A DNA stretch of 55,703 nt from an uncultured Clostridia bacterium (GCA_949118805.1 CASAUJ010000005.1:1-55703); one strand, 5' to 3'; shown: positions 18,760 through 28,117, counted from the first letter of the stretch. The notes: generated by a model not told the origin, from the letters alone. Numbers and translations: made by a program.

Positions 18760-18788
18760 TTGATAGCAACTAGAAATATTGATACAAT
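18760..18788 (+). promoter_or_regulatory. Promoter before prepilin-like gene
   Basis: TTGATA, a 17-nt spacer and TACAAT. Confidence 0.6.
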
Positions 18789-18910
18789 CTAAAATGTAAA
18801 AGAAGTGGTTTAAGAAGAAAATCACAGAAGGAATTGGAAGAAATGTGAATACTAAAATTAAAATAGGGAAGGATAACGAAAAAGAAAACAAAAGAAATGA
18901 AGAAGAGTTT

Positions 18911-19144
18911 ATGGGACAAAGAAAAAATTTGAATAAGGGAATTACTTTAATTGCTTTAGTGATTACCATAATTGTACTATTGATCTTAGCAGGAGTGAGT
19001 ATTGCCACTTTAACAGGAGAAGATGGAATATTAGCAAAATTTCATTGGTATTCTTCCAATTATCCACTTTGTTATCGTGGATGTGGATATGCTTCTCGTA
19101 CCAATACACTTTATGGTTTCCGCCCCATACTTTATATAAAATAA
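18911..19144 (+). CDS. Shortened prepilin-like protein
   Basis: The N-terminus is a type IV prepilin signal: a basic leader, glycine, then ITLIALVITIIVLLILAG, as in the genes at 35146, 36422 and 49028. After LTGEDGILAK, where relatives continue NKAKTAQ and a long coiled region, the sequence jumps to a short unrelated end rich in Tyr and Cys, closing with GFRPILYIK. That looks like the C-terminus of a larger surface protein, so an internal deletion may have joined two ends. ATG 18911 gives a short leader as in relatives, but an in-frame GTG at 18845 after GGAAGAA is also possible. Function is doubtful. Confidence 0.55.
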   Translation: MGQRKNLNKGITLIALVITIIVLLILAGVSIATLTGEDGILAKFHWYSSNYPLCYRGCGYASRTNTLYGFRPILYIK

Positions 19145-19200
19145 ATAATTGATTATAGACACAATTTGTATAAAAGTAGTGAAATGACAAATAGAGAAAA

Positions 19201-19241
19201 AATAGAATAGGGATACCAAAACAAAGTATCCCTATTCTATT
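19201..19241. terminator. Bidirectional terminator between convergent genes
   Basis: AATAGAATAGGGATAC and its perfect complement flank a 9-nt loop, with T-runs on both sides. The minus-strand gene's stop codon lies within one arm. Confidence 0.8.
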
Positions 19242-19447
19242 TTTCTAGCACTTCTATTATTCGAAGTTTCGCACAACTTTTCATATTCTTTACATTTGAT
19301 TTTGTAATCCATTTGCATACATAAATAGCGATAATAACTACAACCTTGCTCATATTGCATCATCATTTCATTCATATCCATACCAGGAGGAGGCATACTA
19401 TAATCCATATAAGGGGGAATAAAATTACTATTAAAATCACGTTCCAT
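19232..19447 (-). CDS. Small Met/Tyr-rich protein of unknown function (71 aa)
   Basis: A 71-residue ORF. ATG 19447 follows TAGGAG; an in-frame TTG two codons upstream is less likely. The N-terminal half is rich in Pro, Met and Tyr (PPYMDYSMPPPGMDMNEMMM), and the C-terminal half is a charged helix with four cysteines. There is no signal peptide. It is downstream of ylbJ on the same strand, 13 bp away, so it is probably co-transcribed with this sporulation gene. The composition recalls spore-coat-associated small proteins, but I recognise no family. Confidence 0.6.
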   Translation of the reverse strand: MERDFNSNFIPPYMDYSMPPPGMDMNEMMMQYEQGCSYYRYLCMQMDYKIKCKEYEKLCETSNNRSARKIE

Positions 19448-19460
19448 AAACAATCAACTC

Positions 19461-20528
19461 CTAAAACAATAATAAATCAAAATTAAAAAAAGGGATAAAA
19501 GTCATCAATAAATAAGTATAGATGGCAGCTAGTAAACCATGTAGTAATTTTCCATAAAGATAAGGTTTGATAGATAAATCGGTTTTAGAAGTAATACTCC
19601 AGACTTGTAACAGTACAGAAATACCACCAAAACCAAGTAAAAAAGCTGTAAAAATAAGGTTCAAAGAAATTTTTTTACAAGCAATGGAAGAAATGGCTTG
19701 GATTCCATTAGTAAGTTCTAAGATGCCAGTTAAAATACCTTGTATAAAAGTAGGATCTATTTGTAAAAATTCAAAAATAGGACTTAATAAAAGGGATACA
19801 CCATCTAGGAAACCACTTGCTTTTAAAATGGATAGGATACTAGAAAAAATAACAACAAATCCACCAATTAGGAGAATCGTAGAGATACTACTGGTAATGC
19901 TTTCTGCTAGAATTTCTCCTAAATTGGAAAAAGAAACAGTCTTTTTAGTTGGCTGAAAAGAAGCATTAGAAGTTGTTTTTAAAAAAGTGTTTTTGTCCTT
20001 TTTCCAGTAACGAAAAATAAAACCAACACTAAGACAAGCGAGTAAATGCGTGATAAATAATAAAATGCCGATGGTCGTATTTCGAAACATCAGAATACCA
20101 ACTGTTCCAATAATGAAAAGTGGCCCAGAATTGTTTGTAAAACTAAGCAAACGTTCACATTCCTCTTTACTACAAATGTTATTTTGTCGGAAATTACTAG
20201 CAATTTTTGCACCAACTGGATAACCACTAATCAATCCCATAATAAAAGCAAAAGAACCTTCTCCACGAATATTGAATATAGGTTTCATATAACGATTCAG
20301 ACAGTTGCCAAAAAAAGAAACAAGATTGGTGTGCATTAATAATTCGGTAGCAACAAAAAAAGGGAAGAGGGAGGGAACAACAGAATTTGTCCAAAGAAGC
20401 AAGCCAGATTTTACAGCAGGAAGATTACTTTTTGAAAAAATTAAAAGGCAAAAAGTAAAACCTAAAAATAACATAGGCAAAAAATTTCTTTTTAATTTTA
20501 TAACATAGATATTAGGTTTTGCTATCAT
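19461..20528 (-). CDS. ylbJ: Sporulation integral membrane protein YlbJ
   Basis: A 355-residue multi-spanning membrane protein matching YlbJ, needed for spore cortex formation in B. subtilis. Typical stretches are LLLWTNSVVPSLFPFFVATE, GLISGYPVGAKIASNF and LLSFTNNSGPLFIIGTVG, with a conserved region near the C-terminus (FLLGFGGISVLLQVWSI). About eight or nine hydrophobic segments are seen. It is one of the few minus-strand genes, with its start about 80 bp from the + strand promoter at 20610, leaving a divergent intergenic region. Confidence 0.93.
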   Translation of the reverse strand: MIAKPNIYVIKLKRNFLPMLFLGFTFCLLIFSKSNLPAVKSGLLLWTNSVVPSLFPFFVATELLMHTNLVSFFGNCLNRYMKPIFNIRGEGSFAFIMGLISGYPVGAKIASNFRQNNICSKEECERLLSFTNNSGPLFIIGTVGILMFRNTTIGILLFITHLLACLSVGFIFRYWKKDKNTFLKTTSNASFQPTKKTVSFSNLGEILAESITSSISTILLIGGFVVIFSSILSILKASGFLDGVSLLLSPIFEFLQIDPTFIQGILTGILELTNGIQAISSIACKKISLNLIFTAFLLGFGGISVLLQVWSITSKTDLSIKPYLYGKLLHGLLAAIYTYLLMTFIPFFNFDLLLF

Positions 20529-20609
20529 GATAACCCTCTTTCTTAAAAATTAATGTATATAGATAATATATTTTGAAAAAAGAAAAATATGATAAACTGA
20601 GACAGGGAA

Positions 20610-20639
20610 TGGACAAAAAATAGAAAAAAATGTTATAAT
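20610..20639 (+). promoter_or_regulatory. Promoter and long 5' leader of the gene at 20763
   Basis: TGGACA, an 18-nt spacer and TATAAT. The leader of about 115 nt contains a hairpin (TTTTGG/CCAAAA) at about 20649-20667 and a purine-rich stretch with CGAAAGACGAAGGAGGAAG. I cannot assign a riboswitch class. Confidence 0.55.
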
Positions 20640-20762
20640 AATACCATGTTTTGGTCAAGAGCCAAAATAAAATTTCTAATCGAAAGACGAAGGAGGAAGA
20701 CAGGAAATAAGAAGTAGAGATTTTTTAAAAGGTAACTCGTAAACAATTGTTAAGGAGGAAAA

Positions 20763-21122
20763 ATGAGAGAGATTGACAAAGCTTTTGTGGCAGATGCTAT
20801 AATAACAGTAAAAGAGGAAGTCTTTCAAGAAAATTATGTGACAGTGGAAGAGTGTAATCAGATCGCAGAAAAAATGCAGAGGAGACTGGAAGACGCAGGA
20901 ATCTCGGCAATTATTTCTAAGGAAGTGAATGAAACCTTATTGGAAGTGAATCAGTTCATAATTTATCAAAGAAAATTGCTTAAAAGTTTTGACCTAAGCA
21001 AAGAACTTGATGAGGAATTAAGCAAAGTGATTTATGATAAGTCATTTATCATAAAATGCTTGCAAGAACAACAGAAAATAAGGGTAACAACCATAGAAGA
21101 GATAATTAGCAGACTGTCATAA
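20763..21122 (+). CDS. Protein of unknown function (119 aa)
   Basis: A 119-residue acidic, mostly helical protein with an excellent ribosome binding site (TTAAGGAGG). It has no signal peptide, membrane segment or cysteine pairs. Codon use is richer in G and C (gac, cag, ctg, tcg) than in neighbouring genes, a feature shared with the lipoprotein gene at 26306, and may point to acquisition from another genome or to high expression. It stands alone between its own promoter and a very strong terminator. I do not recognise the family. Confidence 0.6.
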   Translation: MREIDKAFVADAIITVKEEVFQENYVTVEECNQIAEKMQRRLEDAGISAIISKEVNETLLEVNQFIIYQRKLLKSFDLSKELDEELSKVIYDKSFIIKCLQEQQKIRVTTIEEIISRLS

Positions 21123-21140
21123 AGCGTAGCCATCTTCTGT

Positions 21141-21172
21141 AAAAAGCCCTGTGTTTCACAGGGCTTTTTAGT
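21141..21172 (+). terminator. Strong Rho-independent terminator
   Basis: GCCCTGTG and CACAGGGC pair around TTT, flanked by AAAAA and TTTTT. Confidence 0.93.
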
Positions 21173-21197
21173 TTTTCATTGGATTCCTAAATAAATC

Positions 21198-21226
21198 TTG
21201 ATTTTTTCTGTCATTTATAGTAGAAT
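21198..21226 (+). promoter_or_regulatory. Promoter of murB-yvcK
   Basis: TTGATT, a 17-nt spacer and TAGAAT. Confidence 0.6.
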
Positions 21227-21291
21227 AAAAAACATAAAAAAAGAAAATGAATACAATAAAATAGAAAACAAAAATAGAGGAAGTGAAAGGC

Positions 21292-22224
21292 TTGGATATT
21301 GAAAAACAGATCAAAAATTTAGGAATTTCAAAGAACAAAATATTTTATCAAGAGCCAATGAAAAAACACACTACCTTTCAAATTGGAGGACCAGCAGAAT
21401 ATCTTATTTTAGTAGAAGAAATAGAAGAATTAAAAAGAATTTTACAGGTAGCCAAACAAAAAGAAATACCAGTAACCATTATGGGGAATGGCAGTAATGT
21501 TTTAGTGCTAGACAAGGGGATCAAAGGAATTACTTTGATGATAAAAATAGAAAAAATAGAATTTCAAGAAAAGAATGAACAAACAGAGATGATAGTAGGT
21601 GCTGGTGAAAAATTAGGGAAATTAGCACAACTAGCAAAAAAACAACAATTGACTGGATTAGAAGAATTATCTGGTATACCAGGGACCATAGGGGGAGCTG
21701 TAAAAATGAATGCAGGAGCCCATGGCAAAGAAATAAAAGATTTAGTAAAAGCAGTAAAATGTTTGGATTATGAAGGAAAAGAAAAAATATTTTCAAAAGA
21801 AGAATTACAATTTGATTATAGAACTAGTATTTTTAAAAAACAAAAATATATCATTACACAAGTTGTTTTAGAATTAAAAAAAGGGAAAAAAGAAGAAATA
21901 AAAGCAAAAATGGAGGAATATGCAACCTATCGAAAGGAAAAACAGCCAATTGAATTTCCAAGTGCAGGAAGTACTTTTAAAAGGGGAAATGGTTTTATCA
22001 CTGCGAAATTAATTGAAGAAGCTGGATTGAAAGGTTGTAGAATAGGAGATGCAGAAGTATCCACAAAACATAGTGGATTTATCATTAATAGAGGAACGGC
22101 GACAGCCCAAGATGTTTTAGAATTGATAAAAAAAGTTCAAGATACGATATATGAAAAATTTCAAAAACAGATTGAATTGGAAATAGAGATCATAGGGGAG
22201 AAGGAAATCAAAAGGAAGGAATGA
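21292..22224 (+). CDS. murB: UDP-N-acetylenolpyruvoylglucosamine reductase MurB
   Basis: FAD enzyme that reduces UDP-GlcNAc-enolpyruvate to UDP-MurNAc in peptidoglycan synthesis. It shows the FAD-binding pattern HTTFQIGGPAEYLI, IMGNGSNVLVLDKG and LSGIPGTIGGAVKMNAGAHG. The catalytic C-terminal part has PSAGSTFKRGNGFITAKLIE (serine as proton donor), KGCRIGDAEVSTKHSGFIIN and a final ELEIEIIGE glutamate. This fits the type IIb MurB of Firmicutes. I chose TTG 21292 because AGAGGAAG lies 8 nt before it; GTG 21283 overlaps that site. Confidence 0.95.
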   Translation: MDIEKQIKNLGISKNKIFYQEPMKKHTTFQIGGPAEYLILVEEIEELKRILQVAKQKEIPVTIMGNGSNVLVLDKGIKGITLMIKIEKIEFQEKNEQTEMIVGAGEKLGKLAQLAKKQQLTGLEELSGIPGTIGGAVKMNAGAHGKEIKDLVKAVKCLDYEGKEKIFSKEELQFDYRTSIFKKQKYIITQVVLELKKGKKEEIKAKMEEYATYRKEKQPIEFPSAGSTFKRGNGFITAKLIEEAGLKGCRIGDAEVSTKHSGFIINRGTATAQDVLELIKKVQDTIYEKFQKQIELEIEIIGEKEIKRKE

Positions 22225-22231
22225 AAAACAA

Positions 22232-24100
22232 ATGAAAGGCTTTATGCAATGGTTTAAATCAAGTAATAAAATGAAAAGATGGATGTTCTTAATTGTAGTA
22301 GGAATTTTACTTGCTTGTTATGGGTTTGCAAAAATATTGGTAATGAAAGAAATTTCTTCATTTATTGAAGTAGGGAAAGTAGTAATTTCTTTTGTTTTAG
22401 GATTTATTTCAATCGTTATAGGTTTAATATTTTTAAATAAAAGAACTTTGGAAGTTTTAATTGAATCCACAGATGAAAGAATGGAAAATAAAAAAAATGT
22501 AAATGTAAAATCTCTGATATTTAATAAAACCGTTTATGACAAAGGTCCTAATATAGTCGTAATTGGGGGAGGAACAGGATTAAATACAGTACTTTCTGGT
22601 TTGAAAAATTATACAAGTAACTTAACTGCGATTGTTACTATTTCTGATTATGGAGAGGGAATAACGAATTCAAGAAGAACCTTAGAAATGTTACCACTAG
22701 AAGATGTAAAAGATAGTATTGTTTCATTAGCTTCCAAAAAAGAAGAAATTGATAAATTGTTCCATTATGAATTTACAAGTGGAAAATTAGCAGGACTAAA
22801 TTTTTCTGACATTTATTTTTCTGCAATGAAAGAAATTAATGGAGATGTGGGAGAAGCTATTATAAAAAGTAATGAAGTATTGGGAATGGTTGGAAAAGTA
22901 ATACCAGTTACTTTAGATGAAATGAAAATTGTAGCAGAATTAGCAAATGGATATATGGTAGAACAAAAATCAAAAATTCAAGAAGTAATTGCAGAGAAAT
23001 TAACCAAAATTAGTCGTATTGTATTAAACCCATCTAACTGTAAAGCAGCAGTAGGTGTTGTACAAGCAATCAAAAATGCAGATTGTATTATTATTGGTCC
23101 AGGTAGTTTATATACGAATGTAATTCCTAACTTATTAGTGAATGGAGTAACCAAAGCGATCAAAGAAAGCCCAGCAATTAAAGTATATATTAGTAATATT
23201 ATGACAGAACCAGGACAAACAGATGAATATAGTGTATCAGATCATTTAAATGCAATTATAGAGCATTGTGGAAATGGAATAATTGATTATTGTATTTATG
23301 ATACAGGAGAAGTCATACCAGAATTTATTAAAAAATATAATCGAGAAGGACAAGAACTAGTAGAACAAGATATTGATCGAATCAAAGGGATTAAATTCCT
23401 ACAAAGAAATTTATCTATGGTGGCAAATGATTATATTAGACATGATCCTAATTTAGTAGCAGCTTCTATCATTGAATTAATTTGTGATGATTTAAAATAC
23501 CAAGATAAACAGAATGATCCACAATTTTTAATGCTAAATAACAAATTGCGAGAAGAAAAAAGAATTGGCAAAATAAAAAAATCAATGAAGAGGAAAGAAA
23601 GAAAGAAGAAAACACAGAAACAGGTAAAAACTTTAAAAAGTAAAAGCAAATTTAGCAACAAATATAGTGATAGAATTGCATCGATTCGAGAAGCAGATGA
23701 AAAAATGAAAGCCCAAGAAGAAAAGAAAGTTTCCATAAAAGAGAAAAAGCCAATTAAGAAGAAAGAAAAAGAAGAGAATGAGAAGAAAGAAAGAAAAGAG
23801 GAATCAATTATTAGCCATTCTGCGCCAGAAATGGAAAAACCAAAATTGACAACTCAAACGGATTTGGAAAGAGCGAGAGAAAGTTTAGAAAAAGTTTTGG
23901 CTAGTGCAAGAGCGGACTTGGAGAAAACAAAAGCAAGCAAAGAAGAATTGATGGAACCAATCAAGAAAACGACAGAAGAAAGAAAAACTACAAAAACAGA
24001 AACTACAAGCAAAGAAGAGAAAGCGAAAACAGCTACCAAACCAAAAAGTGCAAGAGGAATGAGAAAAAAGAAAATAACAACTGAAAAAGAAAATGTGTAA
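22232..24100 (+). CDS. yvcK: YvcK/CofD-like protein with membrane anchor and charged tail
   Basis: YvcK-family proteins bind UDP-sugars and are needed for growth on gluconeogenic carbon and for cell shape. Two N-terminal membrane segments (about residues 15-35 and 45-67) precede the CofD-like domain: NIVVIGGGTGLNTVLSGLK, TISDYGEGITNSRRTLEML, IIIGPGSLYTNVIPNLLV and SNIMTEPGQTDEYSVSDHL. After about residue 430 comes a long tail of roughly 180 residues made almost wholly of Lys, Glu, Thr and Ala, with the near-repeats RARESLEKVLASARADLEK. B. subtilis YvcK is about half this length. It follows murB by 7 bp, part of the common murB-rapZ-yvcK-whiA neighbourhood. Confidence 0.88.
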   Translation: MKGFMQWFKSSNKMKRWMFLIVVGILLACYGFAKILVMKEISSFIEVGKVVISFVLGFISIVIGLIFLNKRTLEVLIESTDERMENKKNVNVKSLIFNKTVYDKGPNIVVIGGGTGLNTVLSGLKNYTSNLTAIVTISDYGEGITNSRRTLEMLPLEDVKDSIVSLASKKEEIDKLFHYEFTSGKLAGLNFSDIYFSAMKEINGDVGEAIIKSNEVLGMVGKVIPVTLDEMKIVAELANGYMVEQKSKIQEVIAEKLTKISRIVLNPSNCKAAVGVVQAIKNADCIIIGPGSLYTNVIPNLLVNGVTKAIKESPAIKVYISNIMTEPGQTDEYSVSDHLNAIIEHCGNGIIDYCIYDTGEVIPEFIKKYNREGQELVEQDIDRIKGIKFLQRNLSMVANDYIRHDPNLVAASIIELICDDLKYQDKQNDPQFLMLNNKLREEKRIGKIKKSMKRKERKKKTQKQVKTLKSKSKFSNKYSDRIASIREADEKMKAQEEKKVSIKEKKPIKKKEKEENEKKERKEESIISHSAPEMEKPKLTTQTDLERARESLEKVLASARADLEKTKASKEELMEPIKKTTEERKTTKTETTSKEEKAKTATKPKSARGMRKKKITTEKENV

Positions 24101-24130
24101 ACGCCTAGTAAGAAGGGAAGAAGAATAAGA

Positions 24131-26168
24131 ATGAAAATTACGAAGGAAGAATTGAACTTGGAAGAAGGGCTAAAAAAAGAGTGGATTGTTACAAATGGAA
24201 TAGGAGGTTTTAGTTCGTCTACTGTAATTCGGAGCCAATACTAGAAAATATCATGGGCTATTAATTGCTCCTTTAACACCTCCTGCTAGAAGATTTTTAA
24301 TTTTATCAAAATTGGATGAAAGCATTGAAATAAGAAATAAGAAATATGATTTTTATACCAATCTATGCGAATCTTACATTTCTCATGGATATGAATATCA
24401 AGAGGAATTCAGAAGAGACTATGTACCAATTTTTAAATATAAAATAGGAAAAGTAGAAATTACAAAAATGGTTTGTATGGAATATGGACACAATACAGTA
24501 GGGGTATATTATAAGGTGAAAAACGAAGGAACAAAGGCAAAATTAACTTTAGCACCTATTATAAATTTCCGAGATTTTCATCAAATGAGTACAGATCATC
24601 ATTTTGAAGTACAACAAACTGTGAATAAAACAAAAGTAAAATTAGTAGTCGATGGGAATTCACAAACACCAGTTTATATGAATTTATCAGAAGGAGAATA
24701 TATCGAACATCAAGAAGATCATTTTCAACATATGTTTTATATAGAAGAAGAAAAAAGAGGCTTTTATCCAGAAGAAAATCATGTAGTACCAGGAGTTTAT
24801 GAAATAGAAATACCAGCGAAAACAGAAAAAGAAATTTCTTTTGTATGTTCTTTAGAAGAAAATATCGAACAAAAAAATGTAAGAAGATTTATTAACAATG
24901 AAATCATTCGATTAGGAGAAATGTTTAATGAATCCTTATTAATTGACAATCGAAAACAGAAGAAAACGAAAAAAGAAATGGAAGAAGACGATTTGATTAG
25001 AACCTATTTAATGTCTGCTGATAGTTTTCTGGTATACCGTCCCTCTTTTCAGTTACATACTATGATTGCAGGTTATCCATGGTTTTTGGATTGGGGAAGA
25101 GATACCTTAATTGCTTTTGAAGGAATTGTATTAATTCCAAAAAGGTTTGAAATAGCAAAAGAAATTTTATTAACTATGATACAAGATATTAAATTTGGAT
25201 TGGTTCCAAATGGATATTCTGGGTATGATAATCGACCTTTATATAATAGTGTAGATGCGTCTTTGTTATTATTTGAACAAGTTTATAAATATCTTCAATA
25301 TACAGGAGATTATGAGTTTGTAAAAGAAAGATTATATCCAGTTATGCAAGAGATACTAGAAAATTATTGTCAAGGAATAGATATTGATGATAATAATATT
25401 TATTTAGATTCTGATGGTTTACTTGTTTCCGGAACAGAAAAAACACAAAATACTTGGATGGATGCAAAATATGGGGAGGAAGTCATTACTCCGCGAAATG
25501 GAAAAGCAGTGGAAGTAAATAGTTTATGGTATAATGCCAATCAAATTATGGTAGAACTTTCTAAGAAGTTTAAACATCCTATTTTAAGTAAAAAGTATAA
25601 AGAGGTAGCAGAAAATTGTCAAAGAAGTTTTCAAGAGAAATTTTATAATCCTAAGAAGAAATGTTTGTATGATGTATTAGGAGATGAAAAAATAAGACCA
25701 AATCAATTGTTTAGTATGAGTTTAACCTATCCTATTTTAGAGCCAAATGCAGAAATGGCAAATCAAATGTTAGAAACCGTTGAAAAGAAATTACTAAATA
25801 ATTATGGCTTGAAAACGTTAGCAAAAGGGGAAGAAAACTATGTGGAAGTTTATGAAGGAAGTCCAGAAAAAAGGGATAAGAGTTATCATCAAGGAATTAC
25901 TTGGACATGGTTATTAGGCTTGTATTATAATAGTTTAAAAAATAGTTTAAAGGTTGCTAAAAAGGCAGAAGAAAAGAAGAAATGGGAAGAAAAAATAGAA
26001 GATTTTGTAGAGAAGACAACCAAAACTTTTCAAAAAGAACTTTTTGCAATAGGATGCATTGGAGGAATTGCTGAAATGTATGATTCGGCTAAACCACAGT
26101 TGCCAAAAGGAACCATAAATCAAGCATGGAGTGTAGCAGAAGTATTTCGTATTATTTTAAGAAAATAA
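24131..26168 (+). CDS. Glycogen debranching enzyme, read with a +1 shift at CGGA
   Basis: Amylo-alpha-1,6-glucosidase-type enzyme that hydrolyses branch points in glycogen. From ATG 24131 the zero frame gives the family N-terminus (EWIVTNGIGGFSSSTVI) and then CGG followed by a stop four codons later (24242). Dropping one C gives GANTRKYHGLLIAPLTPPAR, the invariant GANTRKYHGLL of the family. The remainder is complete, with YPWFLDWGRDTLIAFEG (catalytic region) and SYHQGITWTWLLGLYYN, to AWSVAEVFRIIL. Read through, it is 678 residues, a normal length. No other glycogen gene is nearby. Confidence 0.92.
24230..24233 (+). other. CGGA recoding site in the debranching enzyme (codon 34)
   Basis: The context is gta-att-CGGA-gcc-aat-act. 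Without a shift the protein ends after 37 residues. The twelve bases from CGGA are identical to those at the second site of the peptidase gene (31011), because both encode Gly-Ala-Asn-Thr. Confidence 0.92.
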
Positions 26169-26171
26169 AGG

Positions 26172-26211
26172 AAAAAGATAATTAGTTTTGTAAAAATTAA
26201 TTATCTTTTTT
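26172..26211 (+). terminator. Terminator after debranching enzyme
   Basis: AAAAAGATAATTAGTTTT pairs with AATTAATTATCTTTTTT, ending in a T-run. Confidence 0.8.
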
Positions 26212-26243
26212 GTTACAAGTATGGTAACAATTGATAAAACGAG

Positions 26244-26272
26244 TTGCGTATTAACATAAAATATGATATAAT
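26244..26272 (+). promoter_or_regulatory. Promoter of the lipoprotein gene
   Basis: TTGCGT, a 17-nt spacer and TATAAT. Confidence 0.65.
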
Positions 26273-26305
26273 CATACCATCAAATGTAGAAGGAGGGCTC
26301 AAACT

Positions 26306-26854
26306 ATGACGAGTCGGAAAAAAAGAAGTTTTGTGTTACTTATGGTGGTGCTGTTTGTTTTCTTAACAGCATGTGGTTCTGAAAAAGAACCTGAAACAAT
26401 CGTTCAGACAACGGAAGAAGCAGAAGGAGGGATAGAAGAAACAGCAGAAGACGATTTTGGAACATTTGAAATTCAGAGTGTAGAAGGATGGAAGATGGAA
26501 GAAGAGTTTCCTTATGCGATCCAACTTTATGACACTGCTTCTGAAGCACTGGAGCATGCTAGTGACAATAAGTTGATAGCAGTACCAGGGGAAAGCGGAA
26601 GAGTGAATTTTTCTTATTATCAGATAAATGAGGATGGTATCAGTGTATGGGAGATTACAAGGGGAATAATTGTCGAGATCAATAAGGAGGTATTAACAGG
26701 TAGGGCTTATATTAACGATTTTGGAGATATTCAGACATTCTCAATTGATATGGAAAAAGAAATGGATATGACATATGAGGTGATGTATCCAATATCTTTT
26801 AGATTATCTGTAGGGGAGTATTCTTGGAAATATATATCCTTCCAGATTGAGTAA
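26306..26854 (+). CDS. Lipoprotein of unknown function with an unshifted in-frame CGG
   Basis: A 182-residue secreted lipoprotein: basic start, hydrophobic helix and lipobox FLTAC, then an acidic linker (GGIEETAEDD) and a small domain of about 120 residues that I do not recognise. AGGAGGG lies 9 nt before ATG 26306. Codon 4 is CGG (26315) followed by A, as at the recoding sites, yet here the zero frame is the coding one. A +1 shift would end after 18 codons. Starts after the CGG (GTG 26333, ATG 26342) lack a ribosome binding site and would remove the basic leader. Codon use is richer in G and C than neighbours, so recent acquisition is possible. Confidence 0.7.
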   Translation: MTSRKKRSFVLLMVVLFVFLTACGSEKEPETIVQTTEEAEGGIEETAEDDFGTFEIQSVEGWKMEEEFPYAIQLYDTASEALEHASDNKLIAVPGESGRVNFSYYQINEDGISVWEITRGIIVEINKEVLTGRAYINDFGDIQTFSIDMEKEMDMTYEVMYPISFRLSVGEYSWKYISFQIE

Positions 26855-26863
26855 GTAATGGCG

Positions 26864-26889
26864 AGGTGCCCTTTTTAAGGGCACCTTTT
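26864..26889 (+). terminator. Terminator after lipoprotein gene
   Basis: AGGTGCCCTT and AAGGGCACCT pair around TTT, followed by TTT. Confidence 0.8.
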
Positions 26890-26970
26890 GCTATGCTAAG
26901 AATAGAATTATTAAGAAATGTAAAAATTTTCTTAGCCAGATGAAAGGAAGTAAAAAAGATAGGAAAAAGG

Positions 26971-26993
26971 CTCTTCAAAAGAAGAGTTTTTTT
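26971..26993 (+). terminator. Second hairpin terminator
   Basis: CTCTTC and GAAGAG flank AAAA and are followed by seven T. No ORF lies between it and the previous terminator. Confidence 0.6.
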
Positions 26994-27026
26994 GTGTGAG
27001 AGGGAACAGAAAAAAAAGGGAAAAGC

Positions 27027-27055
27027 TTGAAAAAGCGGAGAACTAATGATAAGAT
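27027..27055 (+). promoter_or_regulatory. Promoter of holA
   Basis: TTGAAA, a 17-nt spacer and TAAGAT. Confidence 0.65.
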
Positions 27056-27091
27056 ATTTTGGAGAAAGATTTTAAATAATGGAGAAAAACA

Positions 27092-28117
27092 ATGTTATCA
27101 ATTGAAAACTTAGAAAAAGAATTAAAAATGGAGAAATTAGAAAGTTTATATCTTCTTTATGGGGAAGAGTTATTTTTGCTAGAATCTGTACTAAAAAAAA
27201 TAAAAAATCTATTTGGAGAAGCCATAAAAGGGATTAACTATATTACCATTGATGAAACAAATTGTGGAGAACTAATTGCAGACATAGAAACACCAAGTTT
27301 TGGTTATGAGAGAAAACTAATTATTGCTAAAAATACAGGACTTTTTAAAAAGGAAGGAAAAAGAAAAAGTGTAGAAATAACGACTCTAAGAGAGAGACTA
27401 AATCAGTATATACAAGAAAATATAGAAACAATAAAAAATAGTGTAGTGTTAGTTTTTATAGAAGAGGAAGCAGAACCGAAACAAGAATTGTATACAACCA
27501 TTGAAAAAATGGGGATTGTATGCAAATTTGATTATCAAAAACCAATCCAAATTGAAAAAAGAATGAAAGCAATCTGTCATGCTTATCAAGTTCAGATAGA
27601 AGATAGTATGTTACGATATCTTATTGAAGGTTGTGGCACTAACATGCAAGAATTGATCAATGAAATTCGAAAATTAATTGAATATGTAGGAGAAGGTGGA
27701 AAAATACAAAAAGAAGAAATTGATTTATTAACCATTAAAAAATTAGAAAGTGTGATTTTTGATTTGACAGATTCTCTAGGAAAAAAAGAGATTGCTAAAG
27801 CATTGCAAGTTTTAAAAAATTTGATTTATCAAAAAGAGCCATTACAGAAAATTTTAATTACGTTGTACAATCATTTTAAAAAGCTATATTTAGTAAAACT
27901 TTCTTTGCGTTATCAAAAAGATATTATAAGTAGTTTAAATTTAAAGCCAAATCAGACTTTTTTAGTCAATAAATATAAAACACAAGCGAATTATTTTACG
28001 GAAAGAGAATTAAAAGAGATTTTACAAGATTTAAGAGAGTTAGATCATCAATATAAAATAGGATGGATTGACTTATTAGTGGGATTAGAAACCATTCTTT
28101 GCAAATATTGTAGTTAA
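27092..28117 (+). CDS. holA: DNA polymerase III delta subunit HolA
   Basis: The clamp-loader wrench that opens the beta sliding clamp. The 341 residues show the family pattern: an N-terminal LYLLYGEELFLLESVLKKI, then SFGYERKLIIAKN in the clamp-interacting domain, a lid-like region, and a C-terminal helical collar domain (LVNKYKTQANYFTERELKEIL, ending DLLVGLETILCKY). No Walker A motif is present, as expected of delta. It is one of five replication genes in the window (with ligA, polA, polC and ruvB), though they are scattered. Confidence 0.9.
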   Translation: MLSIENLEKELKMEKLESLYLLYGEELFLLESVLKKIKNLFGEAIKGINYITIDETNCGELIADIETPSFGYERKLIIAKNTGLFKKEGKRKSVEITTLRERLNQYIQENIETIKNSVVLVFIEEEAEPKQELYTTIEKMGIVCKFDYQKPIQIEKRMKAICHAYQVQIEDSMLRYLIEGCGTNMQELINEIRKLIEYVGEGGKIQKEEIDLLTIKKLESVIFDLTDSLGKKEIAKALQVLKNLIYQKEPLQKILITLYNHFKKLYLVKLSLRYQKDIISSLNLKPNQTFLVNKYKTQANYFTERELKEILQDLRELDHQYKIGWIDLLVGLETILCKYCS

